Program-made: the position numbers and the translations under genes
From: an uncultured Erwinia sp.
GTDB taxonomy: Bacteria; Pseudomonadota; Gammaproteobacteria; Enterobacterales; Enterobacteriaceae
Length of the DNA: 64,000 nt
Direction: 5' to 3'
Assembly: GCA_945290265.1 (NCBI GenBank)
Contig: CALYQW010000014.1
Coordinates: 1-64,000 of the forward strand
The notes under the pieces: model-generated
The model's input: the letters and a program-made list of their open reading frames with translations, nothing else
Told to the model about the DNA's origin: nothing
Databases searched by the model: none
In this document: piece by piece, positions 40,558-50,773 of the stretch
Layout: every line of letters begins with the position of its first letter
Numbering within the stretch: the stretch's first letter is position 1

Positions 40558-41892
40558 TTAAACCGCTTTTACCGCATCAGCAATTCGGTGCGCCAGTCGG
40601 GTAACCTGCGCCTCGTCTTCCCCTTCCACCATTACGCGGATCAGCGGCTCGGTACCCGATTTACGCAGCAGCACGCGCCCGCGCCCGTTCAGTTCGGCTT
40701 CCACTTCCGCCGTCACTGCCAGCACCTTGCTGTCCTGCAGCGGATCCTGCTCGCCGCTAAAGCGCACATTGACCAGCAACTGTGGCAGCAACTGCATATC
40801 GCTGCCAAGCTGGTGCAGACTCATCCCGCTGCGTACCATCGCCGACAGCACCTGCAGTCCGGCAACAATACCGTCACCGGTAGTGGTTTTGTCCAGCAGG
40901 ATCACATGCCCGGAATTTTCCGCCCCCAGACGCCAGCCTTTTTCCTGCAGCTTTTCCAGCACGTAGCGGTCACCCACTTTAGCGCGTTCAAACGGGATAT
41001 TCAGCTGTTTCAGCGCCAGTTCCAGTCCCATATTGCTCATCAGTGTACCGATAACGCCGCCGCGCAGTAGCCCTTCACGCTGAGCTTCCCGCGCGATGAT
41101 GTACAGGATTTGGTCGCCATCAATTTTATTGCCAAGATGGTCGACCATCATCACCCGGTCACCGTCGCCATCCAGCGCCAGCCCGAGGTCGGCTTTCTCT
41201 GCCAGCACCCGCGCCTGAAGCTGACGCAGATCGGTGGCACCACATTCATGATTTATGTTCATACCGTCCGGCTGCGCGCCGATGGCAATCACCGTTGCCC
41301 CAAGTTCACGCAGTACGTTTGGCGCAATGTGGTAAGTGGCACCGTTGGCACAGTCCACGACAATTTTCAGGCCATTCAGATTCAGTTCGCTGGGAAAAGT
41401 GCCCTTACAGAACTCAATGTAACGCCCGGCGGCATCGACAATACGGCTGGCGCGGCCCAGCGCGGCGGACTCGACGCAGGTGATGGTTTTTTCCATCTCG
41501 GCCTCGATCGCTGCCTCAACCTCATCCGGCAGTTTGGTGCCTTCAGTGGAGAAAAACTTAATGCCGTTATCATCGAACGGATTGTGGGAGGCAGAAATCA
41601 CGATGCCAGCTTCGGCACGGAAGGTACGGGTCAGATAGGCAATCGCCGGAGTCGGCATCGGACCGGTAAAGGCCGCTGACAGCCCAGCCGCGGCCAGCCC
41701 GGCTTCCAGCGCTGATTCCAGCATATAGCCGGAGATGCGCGTATCCTTTCCGATGATAATTTTTTTCGAGCCGTGCCCGGCCAGCACCTTGCCCGCCGCC
41801 CAGCCAAGCTTCAGCACGAAATCGGGAGTAATCGGGTACTCACCGACTTTGCCGCGGATCCCGTCCGTGCCAAAATATTTACGTTCACTCAT
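40558..41892 (-). CDS. glmM: phosphoglucosamine mutase
   Basis: A 444-residue enzyme that converts glucosamine-6-phosphate to glucosamine-1-phosphate for UDP-GlcNAc synthesis. The phosphoserine loop VISASHNPF is near residue 102, the metal-binding DGDGDR near 240, and the sugar-specificity GENSGH-type loop (AENSGHVIL) near 325. ATG 41892 gives the start [14 protein letters not shown]; the longer frame overlaps folP and is not needed. It follows folP by four bases, so the two are coupled. Confidence 0.97.
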   Translation of the reverse strand: MSERKYFGTDGIRGKVGEYPITPDFVLKLGWAAGKVLAGHGSKKIIIGKDTRISGYMLESALEAGLAAAGLSAAFTGPMPTPAIAYLTRTFRAEAGIVISASHNPFDDNGIKFFSTEGTKLPDEVEAAIEAEMEKTITCVESAALGRASRIVDAAGRYIEFCKGTFPSELNLNGLKIVVDCANGATYHIAPNVLRELGATVIAIGAQPDGMNINHECGATDLRQLQARVLAEKADLGLALDGDGDRVMMVDHLGNKIDGDQILYIIAREAQREGLLRGGVIGTLMSNMGLELALKQLNIPFERAKVGDRYVLEKLQEKGWRLGAENSGHVILLDKTTTGDGIVAGLQVLSAMVRSGMSLHQLGSDMQLLPQLLVNVRFSGEQDPLQDSKVLAVTAEVEAELNGRGRVLLRKSGTEPLIRVMVEGEDEAQVTRLAHRIADAVKAV

Positions 41893-41896
41893 GGTA

Positions 41897-42733
41897 TTAT
41901 CCTTCCTTTGCTGACTGCGTTGCTTCGACAATACGCAGCGCTTCTACCGTTTCTTTGACATCGTGGACACGCAAAATTTGCGCACCCTGCATGGCGGCGA
42001 TCACCGCACAGGCCAGGCTGCCGGTTAAACGCTGCGACGGGCCAACGTTCAACAGTTGCCCAATCATACTTTTACGCGACATTCCCACCAGTAGCGGCAA
42101 CCCAAAGTGATGATAGTCACTCAGATGTGCCAGCAGCTGATAATTGTGCGTCAGATTCTTACCGAAACCAAACCCTGGGTCGAGCAGCAGCTGTGACTTT
42201 TTGATACCGGCGGCTTCGCAACGGGCAATTTGTGCCACAAAGAAGTCATCCACATCTCGCAGAATATTCTGATACTGCGGCGACTGCTGCATGGTTTTCG
42301 GCTCGCCCTGCATATGCATAAGGCATACCGGCAGGCCGGTGGCAGCGGCCGCTTCCAGCGCCCCCGGCTCCTGCAGAGAGCGAATATCATTGATAATATG
42401 AGCGCCAGCGCGGGCAGCTTCGCGGATCACTTCAGGTTTTGAGGTATCTACCGAAATCCAGACTTCAAAACGCTGAGCAATGGCTTCCACCACCGGTATC
42501 ACCCGCGCCAGTTCCTGTTCGGTGCTGACGTCCACGGCACCAGGACGGGTAGACTCCCCGCCCACGTCAATAATCGTGGCCCCGGCGTTGATCATCTCAT
42601 TGGCATGGGTCAATGCCTGAATAAGATCATTATGTTTTCCACCGTCAGAAAAAGAGTCCGGAGTGACATTAAGGATCCCCATCACCTGCGGATATGAAAG
42701 ATCCAGCATCGACTCTCTGGCATATAGTTTCAT
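41897..42733 (-). CDS. folP: dihydropteroate synthase
   Basis: A 278-residue TIM-barrel enzyme that joins p-aminobenzoate to the pterin diphosphate in folate synthesis and is the target of sulfonamides. The motifs [27 protein letters not shown], and [12 protein letters not shown] carry the pterin and phosphate binding residues. ATG 42733 gives [15 protein letters not shown], matching relatives; a longer frame would run back into the ftsH terminator. It lies between ftsH and glmM, the conserved order. Confidence 0.97.
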   Translation of the reverse strand: MKLYARESMLDLSYPQVMGILNVTPDSFSDGGKHNDLIQALTHANEMINAGATIIDVGGESTRPGAVDVSTEQELARVIPVVEAIAQRFEVWISVDTSKPEVIREAARAGAHIINDIRSLQEPGALEAAAATGLPVCLMHMQGEPKTMQQSPQYQNILRDVDDFFVAQIARCEAAGIKKSQLLLDPGFGFGKNLTHNYQLLAHLSDYHHFGLPLLVGMSRKSMIGQLLNVGPSQRLTGSLACAVIAAMQGAQILRVHDVKETVEALRIVEATQSAKEG

Positions 42734-42765
42734 CACGCATACCCCTGCAGCGGCTGTCTGAATAT

Positions 42766-42793
42766 AAAAAACCCCGGTCAGCGCCGGGGTTTC
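42766..42793 (-). terminator. terminator between ftsH and folP
   Basis: On the minus strand ACCCCGGCG and a CCGGGGT arm form a stable hairpin followed by six Ts, 33 bases before folP and about 40 after ftsH. It separates or attenuates folP-glmM expression from ftsH. Confidence 0.88.
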
Positions 42794-42833
42794 GGAGTGT
42801 GCTTTGCGACAGTGAATCTGACGCAAGACCGGT

Positions 42834-44750
42834 TTATATGTTGGTACCCGGGCCAGGCATGGTTGGTTCATCAACCGGACGCGGCGCCTGAGGCGACCCA
42901 TTGTTATCATTGTCATTACTGCTGCTGCCCGGCTCTTCCCAGCCAGCTGGCGGACGCACGACCCGGCGCGCCATCAGATCGTCGATCTGCGGAGCGTCGA
43001 TGGTTTCGTACTTCATCAGCGCATCTTTCATCGCGTGAAGGACGTCCATATTCTCATTGAGAATAGTGCGGGCGCGCTTGTAGTTGACTTCAATAAGCGC
43101 TTTCACTTCCTGGTCGATAATACGCGCGGTTTCATCGGACATATGCTTGGCTTTCGCCACCGAACGACCGAGGAACACTTCACCCTCTTCTTCGGCATAC
43201 AGCAGCGGCCCCAGTTTTTCCGAGAAGCCCCACTGCGTCACCATGTTGCGCGCAATCGAGGTAGCCACTTTAATGTCGTTCGACGCACCGGTTGAAACGT
43301 GTTCAACGCCGTAGATAATCTCTTCCGCCAGACGGCCACCGTACAGGGTGGAGATCTGACTTTCCAGTTTCTGACGGCTGGCACTGATGGCATCCCCTTC
43401 CGGCAGGAAGAAGGTCACACCCAGCGCACGTCCGCGCGGAATAATCGTTACCTTATGCACAGGATCGTGTTCCGGCACCAGGCGACCGATAATCGCGTGA
43501 CCGGCTTCGTGGTACGCCGTGGACTCTTTCTGCGCCTCCGTCATCACCATGGAGCGACGTTCCGCACCCATCATGATTTTGTCTTTAGCTTTCTCGAATT
43601 CCACCATCGAAACCACGCGCTTATTGCCACGGGCAGCAAACAGAGCCGCTTCGTTAACCAGGTTAGCCAGATCGGCACCTGAGAAGCCAGGGGTACCACG
43701 GGCAATAATTGCCGCATCAATATCGGTAGCCAGCGGCACGCGACGCATATGCACTTTCAGGATCTGCTCACGACCACGCACATCCGGCAGGCCAACAACT
43801 ACCTGGCGGTCAAAACGCCCCGGACGCAGCAGCGCAGGATCCAGTACATCCGGACGGTTGGTGGCGGCAATCACGATAATGCCTTCGTTACCTTCAAAGC
43901 CGTCCATCTCAACCAGCATCTGGTTCAGCGTTTGCTCACGTTCGTCGTGACCACCGCCTAAACCGGCGCCACGCTGACGACCCACGGCATCGATTTCATC
44001 GATAAAAATAATGCACGGCGCGGCTTTTTTTGCCTGCTCAAACATATCACGCACACGGGATGCACCAACACCGACAAACATTTCCACAAAGTCGGAACCG
44101 GAGATGGTGAAGAATGGCACCTTAGCTTCACCGGCAATCGCTTTAGCCAGCAGGGTTTTACCGGTACCCGGAGGCCCGACCATCAGAACACCTTTCGGTA
44201 TTTTCCCACCCAGTTTCTGGAAACGGCTCGGCTCACGCAGATAGTCCACCAATTCGCTGACTTCTTCTTTTGCCTCATCACAACCGGCAACATCGGCAAA
44301 GGTGGTTTTGATCTGGTCTTCCGTCAGCATTCGGGCTTTGCTTTTACCAAAGGACATTGCGCCCTTGCCGCCACCGCCCTGCATCTGACGCATAAAAAAT
44401 ATCCAGACACCGATTAGCAACAACATCGGGAACCAGGAAATAAAGATGGTGCTCAGAATGCTTGGCTCTTCCGGTGGTTCACCAGCAACTTTGACGTTTT
44501 TAGTCAGCAGGTTATCCAGAAGGCGCGGATCATTAACAGGAATATAGGTGGTGTACCGGTTACTGTCTTTTTTCGTTACGTTAATTTCACGCCCGTTAAT
44601 ACGTGCCTCGCGGACCTGATCCTGGTTCACTTCCGACAGGAAGGTTGAATAATCAACCCGACGGCCATTCGACTCGCTGGGCCCAAAGCTCTGGAAGATT
44701 GACATCAGCACAACTGCGATGACTAGCCAGAGAATCAGGTTTTTCGCCAT
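42834..44750 (-). CDS. ftsH: ATP-dependent zinc metalloprotease FtsH
   Basis: A 638-residue membrane protease (reported E. coli length 644). Two membrane segments flank a small periplasmic domain (residues about 5-22 and 97-117). The AAA module has Walker A GPPGTGKT near 190 and [15 protein letters not shown], and the zinc site HEAGH is near 412. FtsH degrades LpxC, sigma-32 and unassembled membrane proteins. Here GAGG on the minus strand sits eight bases before a TTG at 44759, giving an alternative MSDMAKNL start three codons longer; ATG 44750 is the usual annotation. It follows rlmE in the same operon. Confidence 0.97.
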   Translation of the reverse strand: MAKNLILWLVIAVVLMSIFQSFGPSESNGRRVDYSTFLSEVNQDQVREARINGREINVTKKDSNRYTTYIPVNDPRLLDNLLTKNVKVAGEPPEEPSILSTIFISWFPMLLLIGVWIFFMRQMQGGGGKGAMSFGKSKARMLTEDQIKTTFADVAGCDEAKEEVSELVDYLREPSRFQKLGGKIPKGVLMVGPPGTGKTLLAKAIAGEAKVPFFTISGSDFVEMFVGVGASRVRDMFEQAKKAAPCIIFIDEIDAVGRQRGAGLGGGHDEREQTLNQMLVEMDGFEGNEGIIVIAATNRPDVLDPALLRPGRFDRQVVVGLPDVRGREQILKVHMRRVPLATDIDAAIIARGTPGFSGADLANLVNEAALFAARGNKRVVSMVEFEKAKDKIMMGAERRSMVMTEAQKESTAYHEAGHAIIGRLVPEHDPVHKVTIIPRGRALGVTFFLPEGDAISASRQKLESQISTLYGGRLAEEIIYGVEHVSTGASNDIKVATSIARNMVTQWGFSEKLGPLLYAEEEGEVFLGRSVAKAKHMSDETARIIDQEVKALIEVNYKRARTILNENMDVLHAMKDALMKYETIDAPQIDDLMARRVVRPPAGWEEPGSSSNDNDNNGSPQAPRPVDEPTMPGPGTNI

Positions 44751-44901
44751 GTCACTCAAGGAATTAACCTCTTTCTACAACGGTGTTAACAGACAGCGTA
44801 GGGTACTATAGATCCATCATCCCTGGAATAGCCGCCCTGCCAGACCTCTGCCAGCTAAGCCAGCGTGAGGGTCTGATAAGACGGATATCCAGTTACTCAG
44901 G

Positions 44902-45531
44902 CTATGGTTTGCGCCCTGTCGCTACAATGTACACTTCACGCGAACGAGAGCGTGAAGCATCAGGTTTACGAATTTTCACTTTGGTGAAAAGCGCACGAAT
45001 TTCCCGCAGGTACTCTTCAAAGCCATCCCCCTGGAACACTTTCACTAAAAAACCGCCCCCGGGTGCCAGTACATCACGGCACATTTCCAGAGCCAGTTCA
45101 CACAAATACATCGACCGGGGAATGTCTACGGCAGGCGTACCAGTCATATTGGGTGCCATATCCGACATTACCACCTGAACTTTAGCATCTCCTACGCGCT
45201 CCATCAGCGCTTTCAGCACCATTTCCTCACGGAAATCGCCCTGAAGGAAATCGACACCGACAATCGGATCCATCGGCAAAATATCACAGGCAATAATGCG
45301 GCCTTTTGACCCAATTTGCGTTACCGCGTACTGTGACCAACCGCCTGGCGCGGCGCCAAGGTCAACCACCGTCATCCCCGGCTTAAACAGCTTATCGCCC
45401 TGCTGGATCTCATCCAGTTTAAACCAGGCGCGCGAACGCAACCCTTTTTTCTGCGCCTGAAGCACATATTTATCGCTAAAGTGTTCCTGTAGCCAGCGGC
45501 TGGAACTGGCCGAACGCTTTTTACCAGTCAT
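44902..45531 (-). CDS. rlmE: 23S rRNA 2'-O-methyltransferase RlmE
   Basis: A 209-residue SAM-dependent methyltransferase that modifies Um2552 in the A-loop of 23S rRNA; loss slows 50S assembly. The SAM motif [11 protein letters not shown] is near residues 58-68, and the K-D-K-E catalytic residues lie in FKLDEI (Lys38), SDMAPN (Asp124), VKVFQGDG (Lys164) and SREVY (Glu199). It is divergent from yhbY and co-directional with ftsH, as in E. coli. Confidence 0.97.
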   Translation of the reverse strand: MTGKKRSASSSRWLQEHFSDKYVLQAQKKGLRSRAWFKLDEIQQGDKLFKPGMTVVDLGAAPGGWSQYAVTQIGSKGRIIACDILPMDPIVGVDFLQGDFREEMVLKALMERVGDAKVQVVMSDMAPNMTGTPAVDIPRSMYLCELALEMCRDVLAPGGGFLVKVFQGDGFEEYLREIRALFTKVKIRKPDASRSRSREVYIVATGRKP

Positions 45532-45659
45532 ACAATTTCCAACTATGATCCAACGTCTGCGATAAATAAACCGCGTAAATCAGCGTTGCCGATTTGGTGA
45601 TACACTTGAGATGGCGGTAGAATGACCCGTTTTCAATCCCAATGTAAGTAAAATATACG

Positions 45660-45953
45660 ATGAATCTGAGTACCAAACAAAAACAGCACCTGAAAGGTCT
45701 GGCGCATCCACTGAAGCCGGTTGTGATGCTGGGCAATAACGGCCTGACCGAGGGCGTGCTGGCCGAAATCGAACAGGCCCTGGAGCATCACGAGCTCATC
45801 AAGGTTAAAATTGCCACAGAAGATCGTGACACCAAGAACCTGGTGGTCGAAGCGATTGTGCGCGAAACCCGCGCAGTCAATGTGCAGGTCATCGGCAAAG
45901 TGCTGGTGCTGTACCGTCCGTCGCAGGAACGTAAAATCACCCTTCCGCGCTGA
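45660..45953 (+). CDS. yhbY: ribosome-associated RNA-binding protein YhbY
   Basis: A 97-residue CRS1-YhbY (CRM) domain protein associated with pre-50S particles. The conserved GNNG loop (LGNNGLTEGVL) near residues 24-34 and the basic N-terminus KQKQHLKGLAHPLKP are present. It is divergent from rlmE, with 128 bases between them. Confidence 0.96.
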   Translation: MNLSTKQKQHLKGLAHPLKPVVMLGNNGLTEGVLAEIEQALEHHELIKVKIATEDRDTKNLVVEAIVRETRAVNVQVIGKVLVLYRPSQERKITLPR

Positions 45954-46024
45954 AGGTACGCCCGGTCAAACACTGGCGGAACACATTCAGAATCCGAAGA
46001 AGGTGCCATGCTACCTGCTTCGAT

Positions 46025-46048
46025 AAAAGGCCGCCATGCGGCCTTTTT
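46025..46048 (+). terminator. bidirectional terminator between yhbY and greA
   Basis: An AAAAGGCCGC stem with a short CAT loop and GCGGCCTTTTT forms a hairpin flanked by A-rich and T-rich runs, between the convergent genes yhbY and greA. It can stop transcription from both sides. Confidence 0.88.
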
Positions 46049-46090
46049 CTTATCTTTACAAACTTAACGACCCGTTAAGAGTAGCAAAGC

Positions 46091-46573
46091 TTAAACGTAT
46101 TCCACGTTAAGGACTTCGTACTCAACGTCCCCGGCCGGGGTTTTGATAATCGCAACATCATCAACCACTTTGCCCACCAGGCCACGCGCCATGGGGGAGT
46201 TTACGGAAATCAGATTCTGCTTAAAATCAGCTTCGTCATCACCGACAATGCGATAGGTTGATTCTTCATCATTATCCAGATTCAGCACGGTCACCGTCGC
46301 ACCAAAAATAACCCGTCCATTGGCATTACCCGCCATTTGAGTGACATCAATCACCTGCGCGTTGGATAATTTTGCTTCAATTTCCTGAATACGACCCTCA
46401 CAGAACCCCTGCTCCTCGCGGGCAGCATGGTATTCAGCATTTTCTTTCAGGTCGCCGTGCTCTCTTGCTTCAGCAATTGAGGCAATAATTCTGGGGCGCT
46501 TAACGGTTTTAAGCTCTTCCAGCTCTTCACGCAGCTTATCTGCACCCCTTAACGTCATCGGAATCTGATTCAT
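46091..46573 (-). CDS. greA: transcription elongation factor GreA
   Basis: A 160-residue factor that enters the secondary channel of RNA polymerase and stimulates cleavage of backtracked RNA. The N-terminal coiled coil contains the tip acidic residues in [17 protein letters not shown] (residues about 38-54), and the C-terminal globular domain ends [14 protein letters not shown] 46573 gives [18 protein letters not shown]. The frame is open upstream to 46753, but that stretch is leader sequence with an attenuator-like hairpin. It is divergent from dacB. Confidence 0.97.
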   Translation of the reverse strand: MNQIPMTLRGADKLREELEELKTVKRPRIIASIAEAREHGDLKENAEYHAAREEQGFCEGRIQEIEAKLSNAQVIDVTQMAGNANGRVIFGATVTVLNLDNDEESTYRIVGDDEADFKQNLISVNSPMARGLVGKVVDDVAIIKTPAGDVEYEVLNVEYV

Positions 46574-46671
46574 AGCAATACCTCTTAAAATCTGTCCTGT
46601 ACAAAATATTGTCGTCCTGACGAATGGTGTGCAGGAAAACGCTCTATGATCCTGTGGGTGATTTAAAAACG

Positions 46672-46706
46672 AAAAAACCTGACTCAAAAGTACAGAGCCC
46701 GGTTTC
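46672..46706 (-). terminator. attenuator-like hairpin in the greA leader
   Basis: On the minus strand the arms AAACC-GGGCTC and GAGTC-A-GGTTT enclose a nine-base loop, with one mismatch, and are followed by TTT and a short T-rich run. It lies about 100 bases before greA and after any promoter in the dacB-greA gap. The position corresponds to the GraL leader RNA of E. coli, which is produced by early termination before greA. Confidence 0.65.
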
Positions 46707-46816
46707 TTTTGCAATTTGATACGTATTTTAACGCAGAGTTCAGCGGGGGTCATCGTTTACTTTCCACCGGATTGCACCGTAGTATGGCGATATAACCTGT
46801 CAGTAACTGCGAGATT

Positions 46817-48250
46817 ATGCGATTTCTATCCTTTATTGCTGGCCTTAGCTGTGCGGCGATGCTGCAGGCACAGGCAGCCCCGGTTGAAGACTATACCCAG
46901 TACCTGCCGGACGGTGCAAACCTGGCGCTGATTGTGCAGAAAATCGGTGCCGCCCAGCCCTCCATTGACTACCACAGCCAGCAGATGGCGCTTCCTGCCA
47001 GTACCATTAAGGTGGTTACCGCCCTGGCGGCACTGTTGCAGCTGGGGCCGGACTTTCGTTTCCAGACTCAGCTGGAAAGCCGCGGTCAGCTTAAGGGCAA
47101 TACCCTGACCGGCGATCTGGTGGCACGTTTTGGTGGCGATCCCACCCTGACGCGCCAGGATGTGCGCAATATGGTAACTAATCTGAAAAAACAGGGTGTG
47201 CAGCATATTGAGGGCAATCTGGTGGTGGATACCTCGGTATTTGCCAGCCACGATAAAGCACCTGGCTGGCCGTGGAACGATATTACCCAGTGCTTCAGCG
47301 TGCCTCCTGCGGCGGCGATTGTCGATCGCAATTGTTTTTCCGTGTCGCTGTACAGCGCCCCGACCCCAGGGGATAAAGCGTTTATCCGGGTAGCCTCTTA
47401 CTATCCGGTGACCATGTCCAGCGAAGTGCGCACTCTGGCGCGCGGTTCAGCCGATGCCCAGTACTGTGAACTGGATGTGGTGCCGGGCGAACTTAACCGC
47501 TTTACTCTTACCGGCTGTCTGACCCAGCGTTCAGAGCCACTGCCGCTGGCCTTTGCCATACAAAACGGGGCAAGTTATGCCGGCGCGATCCTGAAATCCG
47601 AGTTGCAAAATGCCGGTATCGACTACAGCGGTCATCTGGTACGCCAGACGCAGCCAACGCCGCCTGCGACCGTGCTGGCCAAAACCGAGTCGGCACCCTT
47701 ACATACCTTGCTACACACCATGCTAAAGAACTCGGATAACCTGATTGCCGATACCGTATTCCGCACCATCGGGCACCAGCGTTTTGGCGTTCCCGGCACC
47801 TGGCGGGCAGGTTCAGATGCAGTACGCCAGATCCTGCGTCAGCAGGGGAATATTGATTTAGGTAACAGCATTCAGGTCGATGGTTCCGGGCTGTCGCGTC
47901 ACGATTTGATTTCGCCGGCAACCATGATGCAGGTACTGCAATATATTGCCCAGAACGATCAAAAGCTGGACTTTATCTCGATGCTGCCACTGGCGGGTCA
48001 TGACGGTACGCTACTGTATCGTGGCGGGCTGCATGAAGCGGGGGTCGATGGCAAAGTGTCGGCGAAAACCGGATCACTACAGGGGGTGTATAACCTGGCC
48101 GGCTTTATGACTACCGCCAGTGGCCAGCGTGTGGCCTTTGTCCAGTATCTTTCCGGCTATGCAGTACCACCGCAGGATCAGCGTCAGCGCCGTATTCCGC
48201 TGGTGCGCTTTGAAAGCCGTCTGTATAAAGATATTTATCAAAACAACTGA
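46817..48250 (+). CDS. dacB: D-alanyl-D-alanine carboxypeptidase/endopeptidase PBP4
   Basis: A 477-residue periplasmic class C penicillin-binding protein, the same length as E. coli DacB. A signal peptide ends after AQA near residue 20. The active-site SxxK is ASTIK with Ser62 and Lys65, SDN lies near 305-307, and KTG near 416. PBP4 trims and cuts peptidoglycan crosslinks. E. coli has obgE on the other side; here dacB is followed by a terminator and then accessory genes, so conserved synteny breaks at this point. Confidence 0.97.
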   Translation: MRFLSFIAGLSCAAMLQAQAAPVEDYTQYLPDGANLALIVQKIGAAQPSIDYHSQQMALPASTIKVVTALAALLQLGPDFRFQTQLESRGQLKGNTLTGDLVARFGGDPTLTRQDVRNMVTNLKKQGVQHIEGNLVVDTSVFASHDKAPGWPWNDITQCFSVPPAAAIVDRNCFSVSLYSAPTPGDKAFIRVASYYPVTMSSEVRTLARGSADAQYCELDVVPGELNRFTLTGCLTQRSEPLPLAFAIQNGASYAGAILKSELQNAGIDYSGHLVRQTQPTPPATVLAKTESAPLHTLLHTMLKNSDNLIADTVFRTIGHQRFGVPGTWRAGSDAVRQILRQQGNIDLGNSIQVDGSGLSRHDLISPATMMQVLQYIAQNDQKLDFISMLPLAGHDGTLLYRGGLHEAGVDGKVSAKTGSLQGVYNLAGFMTTASGQRVAFVQYLSGYAVPPQDQRQRRIPLVRFESRLYKDIYQNN

Positions 48251-48255
48251 ACCCA

Positions 48256-48300
48256 TCACTAACCGTCGGCCATTACTGGCTGGCGGTTAGTGATTTTTCA
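48256..48300 (+). terminator. terminator after dacB
   Basis: CACTAACCG pairs with CGGTTAGTG, with an inner GGCC/GGCT stem, followed by ATTTTT. It ends dacB and could also act on transcripts from the opposite direction. The 180 bases to the next stop codon hold nothing recognisable. Confidence 0.85.
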
Positions 48301-48482
48301 GCGTGGAACGCAGACGGGAATTTTTCTCAGCCACCCATAAAGTAGCTGTACTCCGGGATAAAGCACAGCATACAGCCCATCAGTTTAGCGCTCAGCTATA
48401 TTCTTCATTATCACCAGAATACAACAGGAAAATCATTGCCACCCGCAGGTGACAATTAATTAGCAGCGTTGATATTTTTCAG

Positions 48483-49694
48483 CTATACCCGGATTAAGGT
48501 CCACAGCATAACTCCCCACAAAATTACCCCCAGCAGGAAGAAAAGATACAGCGCGTTGTTCCCCACCGGGAAACTCCAGGGAGCCGCCGCGGTGAGTTTT
48601 CTGGCACGGATCAGCAGTAACGGCGGCAGCAGCACGCTCCATATCACCAGCGCAATACCGGCAAAGGAGATGGCCACCACAAAACCGTCCGGACTGACAA
48701 TACAAAACAGAGCCGGTGGCACATAGGTCAGCATCACCGGTAAAAATACCCCGGACTCGCCCTTTACGCTCTTTATCAGGTCACGGATATAATCACACAG
48801 GCCGAGTGACGCCGACATTAACGAAGCCACCACGGCAAAACAGGCGAAGAACAGTAAAATCCCTTTAATGCTTTGGGAATATTCACCCTGCATCACAATA
48901 TTGATTACCGTGGAAACATTGCCGCCCTCATGGCTGATTTTCTCAAATGACAGTTTATCGAGAATACCCATGGTCATGCACAGCCAGTAAATATAGATCA
49001 GGCAGGATAACAACACGCCAAAGCACAGCGATCTGACAATATGCTTATGGTTACTTCTGCCGTACATTTTAATCAGTGACGGAATACTGCCGTGGAAGCC
49101 AAAGGACACCACGCAGACCGGGATCGCCAGAATAAACGGGGCCCAGCCCGCCACCGGTGGATTTTCTGCCAGCAGTTCCGGCCTGATATAACTTACCATT
49201 CCCGCCGTCGCCAGAAAGAAGGAGGTAAATTTACCGGCGACAAAAAACGAGAGAATATAACCAAATAATTTGCCGCCTTTACACACCACGGCTGAGACAA
49301 AAAGCGTAATCACAATCACGGCAAGTGTTCTGGAATTCCCCCCCGGGAAGCGCGCCATCACATCCGACAGCGCCGACGATGCGCCGGATATATAAGCATA
49401 GGTAATCAGATACAGGACAAAAACAAAGCTCAGTCCGACAATCAGATTCGCTCCGCGCCCCAGCAGATCGCGGGATAAGGTATGAAAGCTGGTGCCGGAG
49501 GGGAATCTTAAATTAACATCCACCAGCATCAGCCCGGTTGCCAGCATAAACACAGCAGAAATTATTAGAATAAGTACGCCGTTGGTAAACCAAATATTTT
49601 CCAGCGTCAGTGGCAGGGCAAACATACCACCACCAACGATGGTGGCAACCACCAGCGCAATGCCATGATACGGTCCTGATAAACGTTGTTTCAT
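48483..49694 (-). CDS. aromatic amino acid permease, TyrP/Mtr family
   Basis: A 403-residue inner-membrane transporter of the hydroxy/aromatic amino acid permease family, the length of E. coli TyrP. About eleven helices are seen, beginning HGIALVVATIVGGGMFALPL, which holds the typical glycine-rich first helix, and including VVSFGFHGSIPSLIKMYGR, a strong family signature. Proton-driven uptake of tyrosine or tryptophan is the family role; specificity cannot be told here. ATG 49694 removes 14 doubtful residues and has GGAAAA upstream. I found no TyrR box in the 300 bases in front. Confidence 0.87.
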   Translation of the reverse strand: MKQRLSGPYHGIALVVATIVGGGMFALPLTLENIWFTNGVLILIISAVFMLATGLMLVDVNLRFPSGTSFHTLSRDLLGRGANLIVGLSFVFVLYLITYAYISGASSALSDVMARFPGGNSRTLAVIVITLFVSAVVCKGGKLFGYILSFFVAGKFTSFFLATAGMVSYIRPELLAENPPVAGWAPFILAIPVCVVSFGFHGSIPSLIKMYGRSNHKHIVRSLCFGVLLSCLIYIYWLCMTMGILDKLSFEKISHEGGNVSTVINIVMQGEYSQSIKGILLFFACFAVVASLMSASLGLCDYIRDLIKSVKGESGVFLPVMLTYVPPALFCIVSPDGFVVAISFAGIALVIWSVLLPPLLLIRARKLTAAAPWSFPVGNNALYLFFLLGVILWGVMLWTLIRV

Positions 49695-49993
49695 TTTTCC
49701 ACACCATACAAAGCCCGGCCGTATAGCGGGCAACAACAGAGAAAATGACAGGATTTCAGCGCAGGAGGTCTTGTGACAGGCATGAAACTTATCAAACTAT
49801 TTTCATGAAGAGAGGGTATTACGCATCCCTGGATGGCGTGCCCGACTTCGTTTGCCAGCCAGAGTAGCACATCTGGTGATACTGACTCACGGACGATCGG
49901 CGCAGCGGGGCGAAAAAAGGCCGGTTTATCACAGCATTCGACAGGCGTAACGGACATTAAAAAGGGGTTTAGCCGCCCGCAGGCGGCTCAGGT
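49695..49993. other. gene-free gap between the permease and the 2SC-type operon
   Basis: This holds the promoter side of the TyrP-like gene on the left and the terminator of the seven-gene operon on the right (49971-49988). One weak inverted repeat CCCGGCCGTATAGCGGG lies near 49714. I see no further gene. Confidence 0.4.
49971..49988 (-). terminator. terminator of the sulfur-compound operon
   Basis: On the minus strand AGCCGCC pairs with GGCGGCT around a four-base loop, starting six bases after the ATPase stop, and AAACCCCTTTTT follows. The T-run is a few bases downstream, so it is a moderate terminator. Confidence 0.7.
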
Positions 49994-50773
49994 TTACAGC
50001 ACTTTAGATAAAAACTGACGGGTACGCGGATGTTGTGGTTGATTAAGCAAGGCTGCGCTGGTTCCCTGCTCTACGATTTTGCCATCCACCATAAACACCA
50101 CCCGATCGGCCACTTCACGCGCGAAGCCGATCTCATGGGTGACCACCACCAGCGTGGTGCCGGACTGTGCCAGCCTGCGGATGGCGTCCAGCACCTCACC
50201 CACCAGCTCCGGATCCAGCGCGGAGGTGGGCTCGTCAAACAGCATCACGCGGGGACGCAGCGCCAGCGCCCGGGCGATAGCAATGCGCTGCTGCTGCCCC
50301 CCGGAAAGATGGCGCGGCCAGGCATCCGCTTTGTCGCGCAGCCCAACGCTGTCGAGCAGTTTCAGCGCCTGTTCTGTCGCCGCTTTGCGCGTCATCTGTC
50401 TGTGAGCCAGCGGCGCTTCCGTCAGATTTTCCAGCACCGTCAGATGCGGGAACAGGTTAAAGTTCTGAAAGACATAGCCAACGTTGATCCGCTGCCGCAG
50501 GATCTCTTTTTCCTTCAGCTCATACAGCCGGTCATGCGCCCGGCGATAACCAATATAGTCACCATCAATCTGAATAAATCCTTCATCGACGCGTTCCAGA
50601 TGGTTAATTGCCCGTAACAGGGTTGATTTCCCCGAGCCTGACGGGCCGAGGATCACCGTGACCGAACCGGGCGGGATCTCAAGGGAAATATTATCCAGCG
50701 CCTTATGATGGCCGAAATACTTACTGACGCCGGTGATCACAATATGACCACGATCATCAGGCGATGGGAGCAT
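49994..50773 (-). CDS. polar amino acid ABC transporter ATPase (YxeO/TcyN type)
   Basis: A 259-residue ABC ATPase of the glutamine/cystine uptake class. Walker A GPSGSGKS is at residues 43-50, the Q loop in FQNFNLFPH, the signature LSGGQ at 156-160, Walker B VMLFDE at 176-181, and the switch His in VTHEIGFA. It would energise the permease encoded upstream, whose stop it overlaps by 17 bases; GGAGGT lies five bases before ATG 50773. It is the last gene of the seven-gene operon. In Bacillus the corresponding gene in yxe is yxeO. Confidence 0.9.
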   Translation of the reverse strand: MLPSPDDRGHIVITGVSKYFGHHKALDNISLEIPPGSVTVILGPSGSGKSTLLRAINHLERVDEGFIQIDGDYIGYRRAHDRLYELKEKEILRQRINVGYVFQNFNLFPHLTVLENLTEAPLAHRQMTRKAATEQALKLLDSVGLRDKADAWPRHLSGGQQQRIAIARALALRPRVMLFDEPTSALDPELVGEVLDAIRRLAQSGTTLVVVTHEIGFAREVADRVVFMVDGKIVEQGTSAALLNQPQHPRTRQFLSKVL

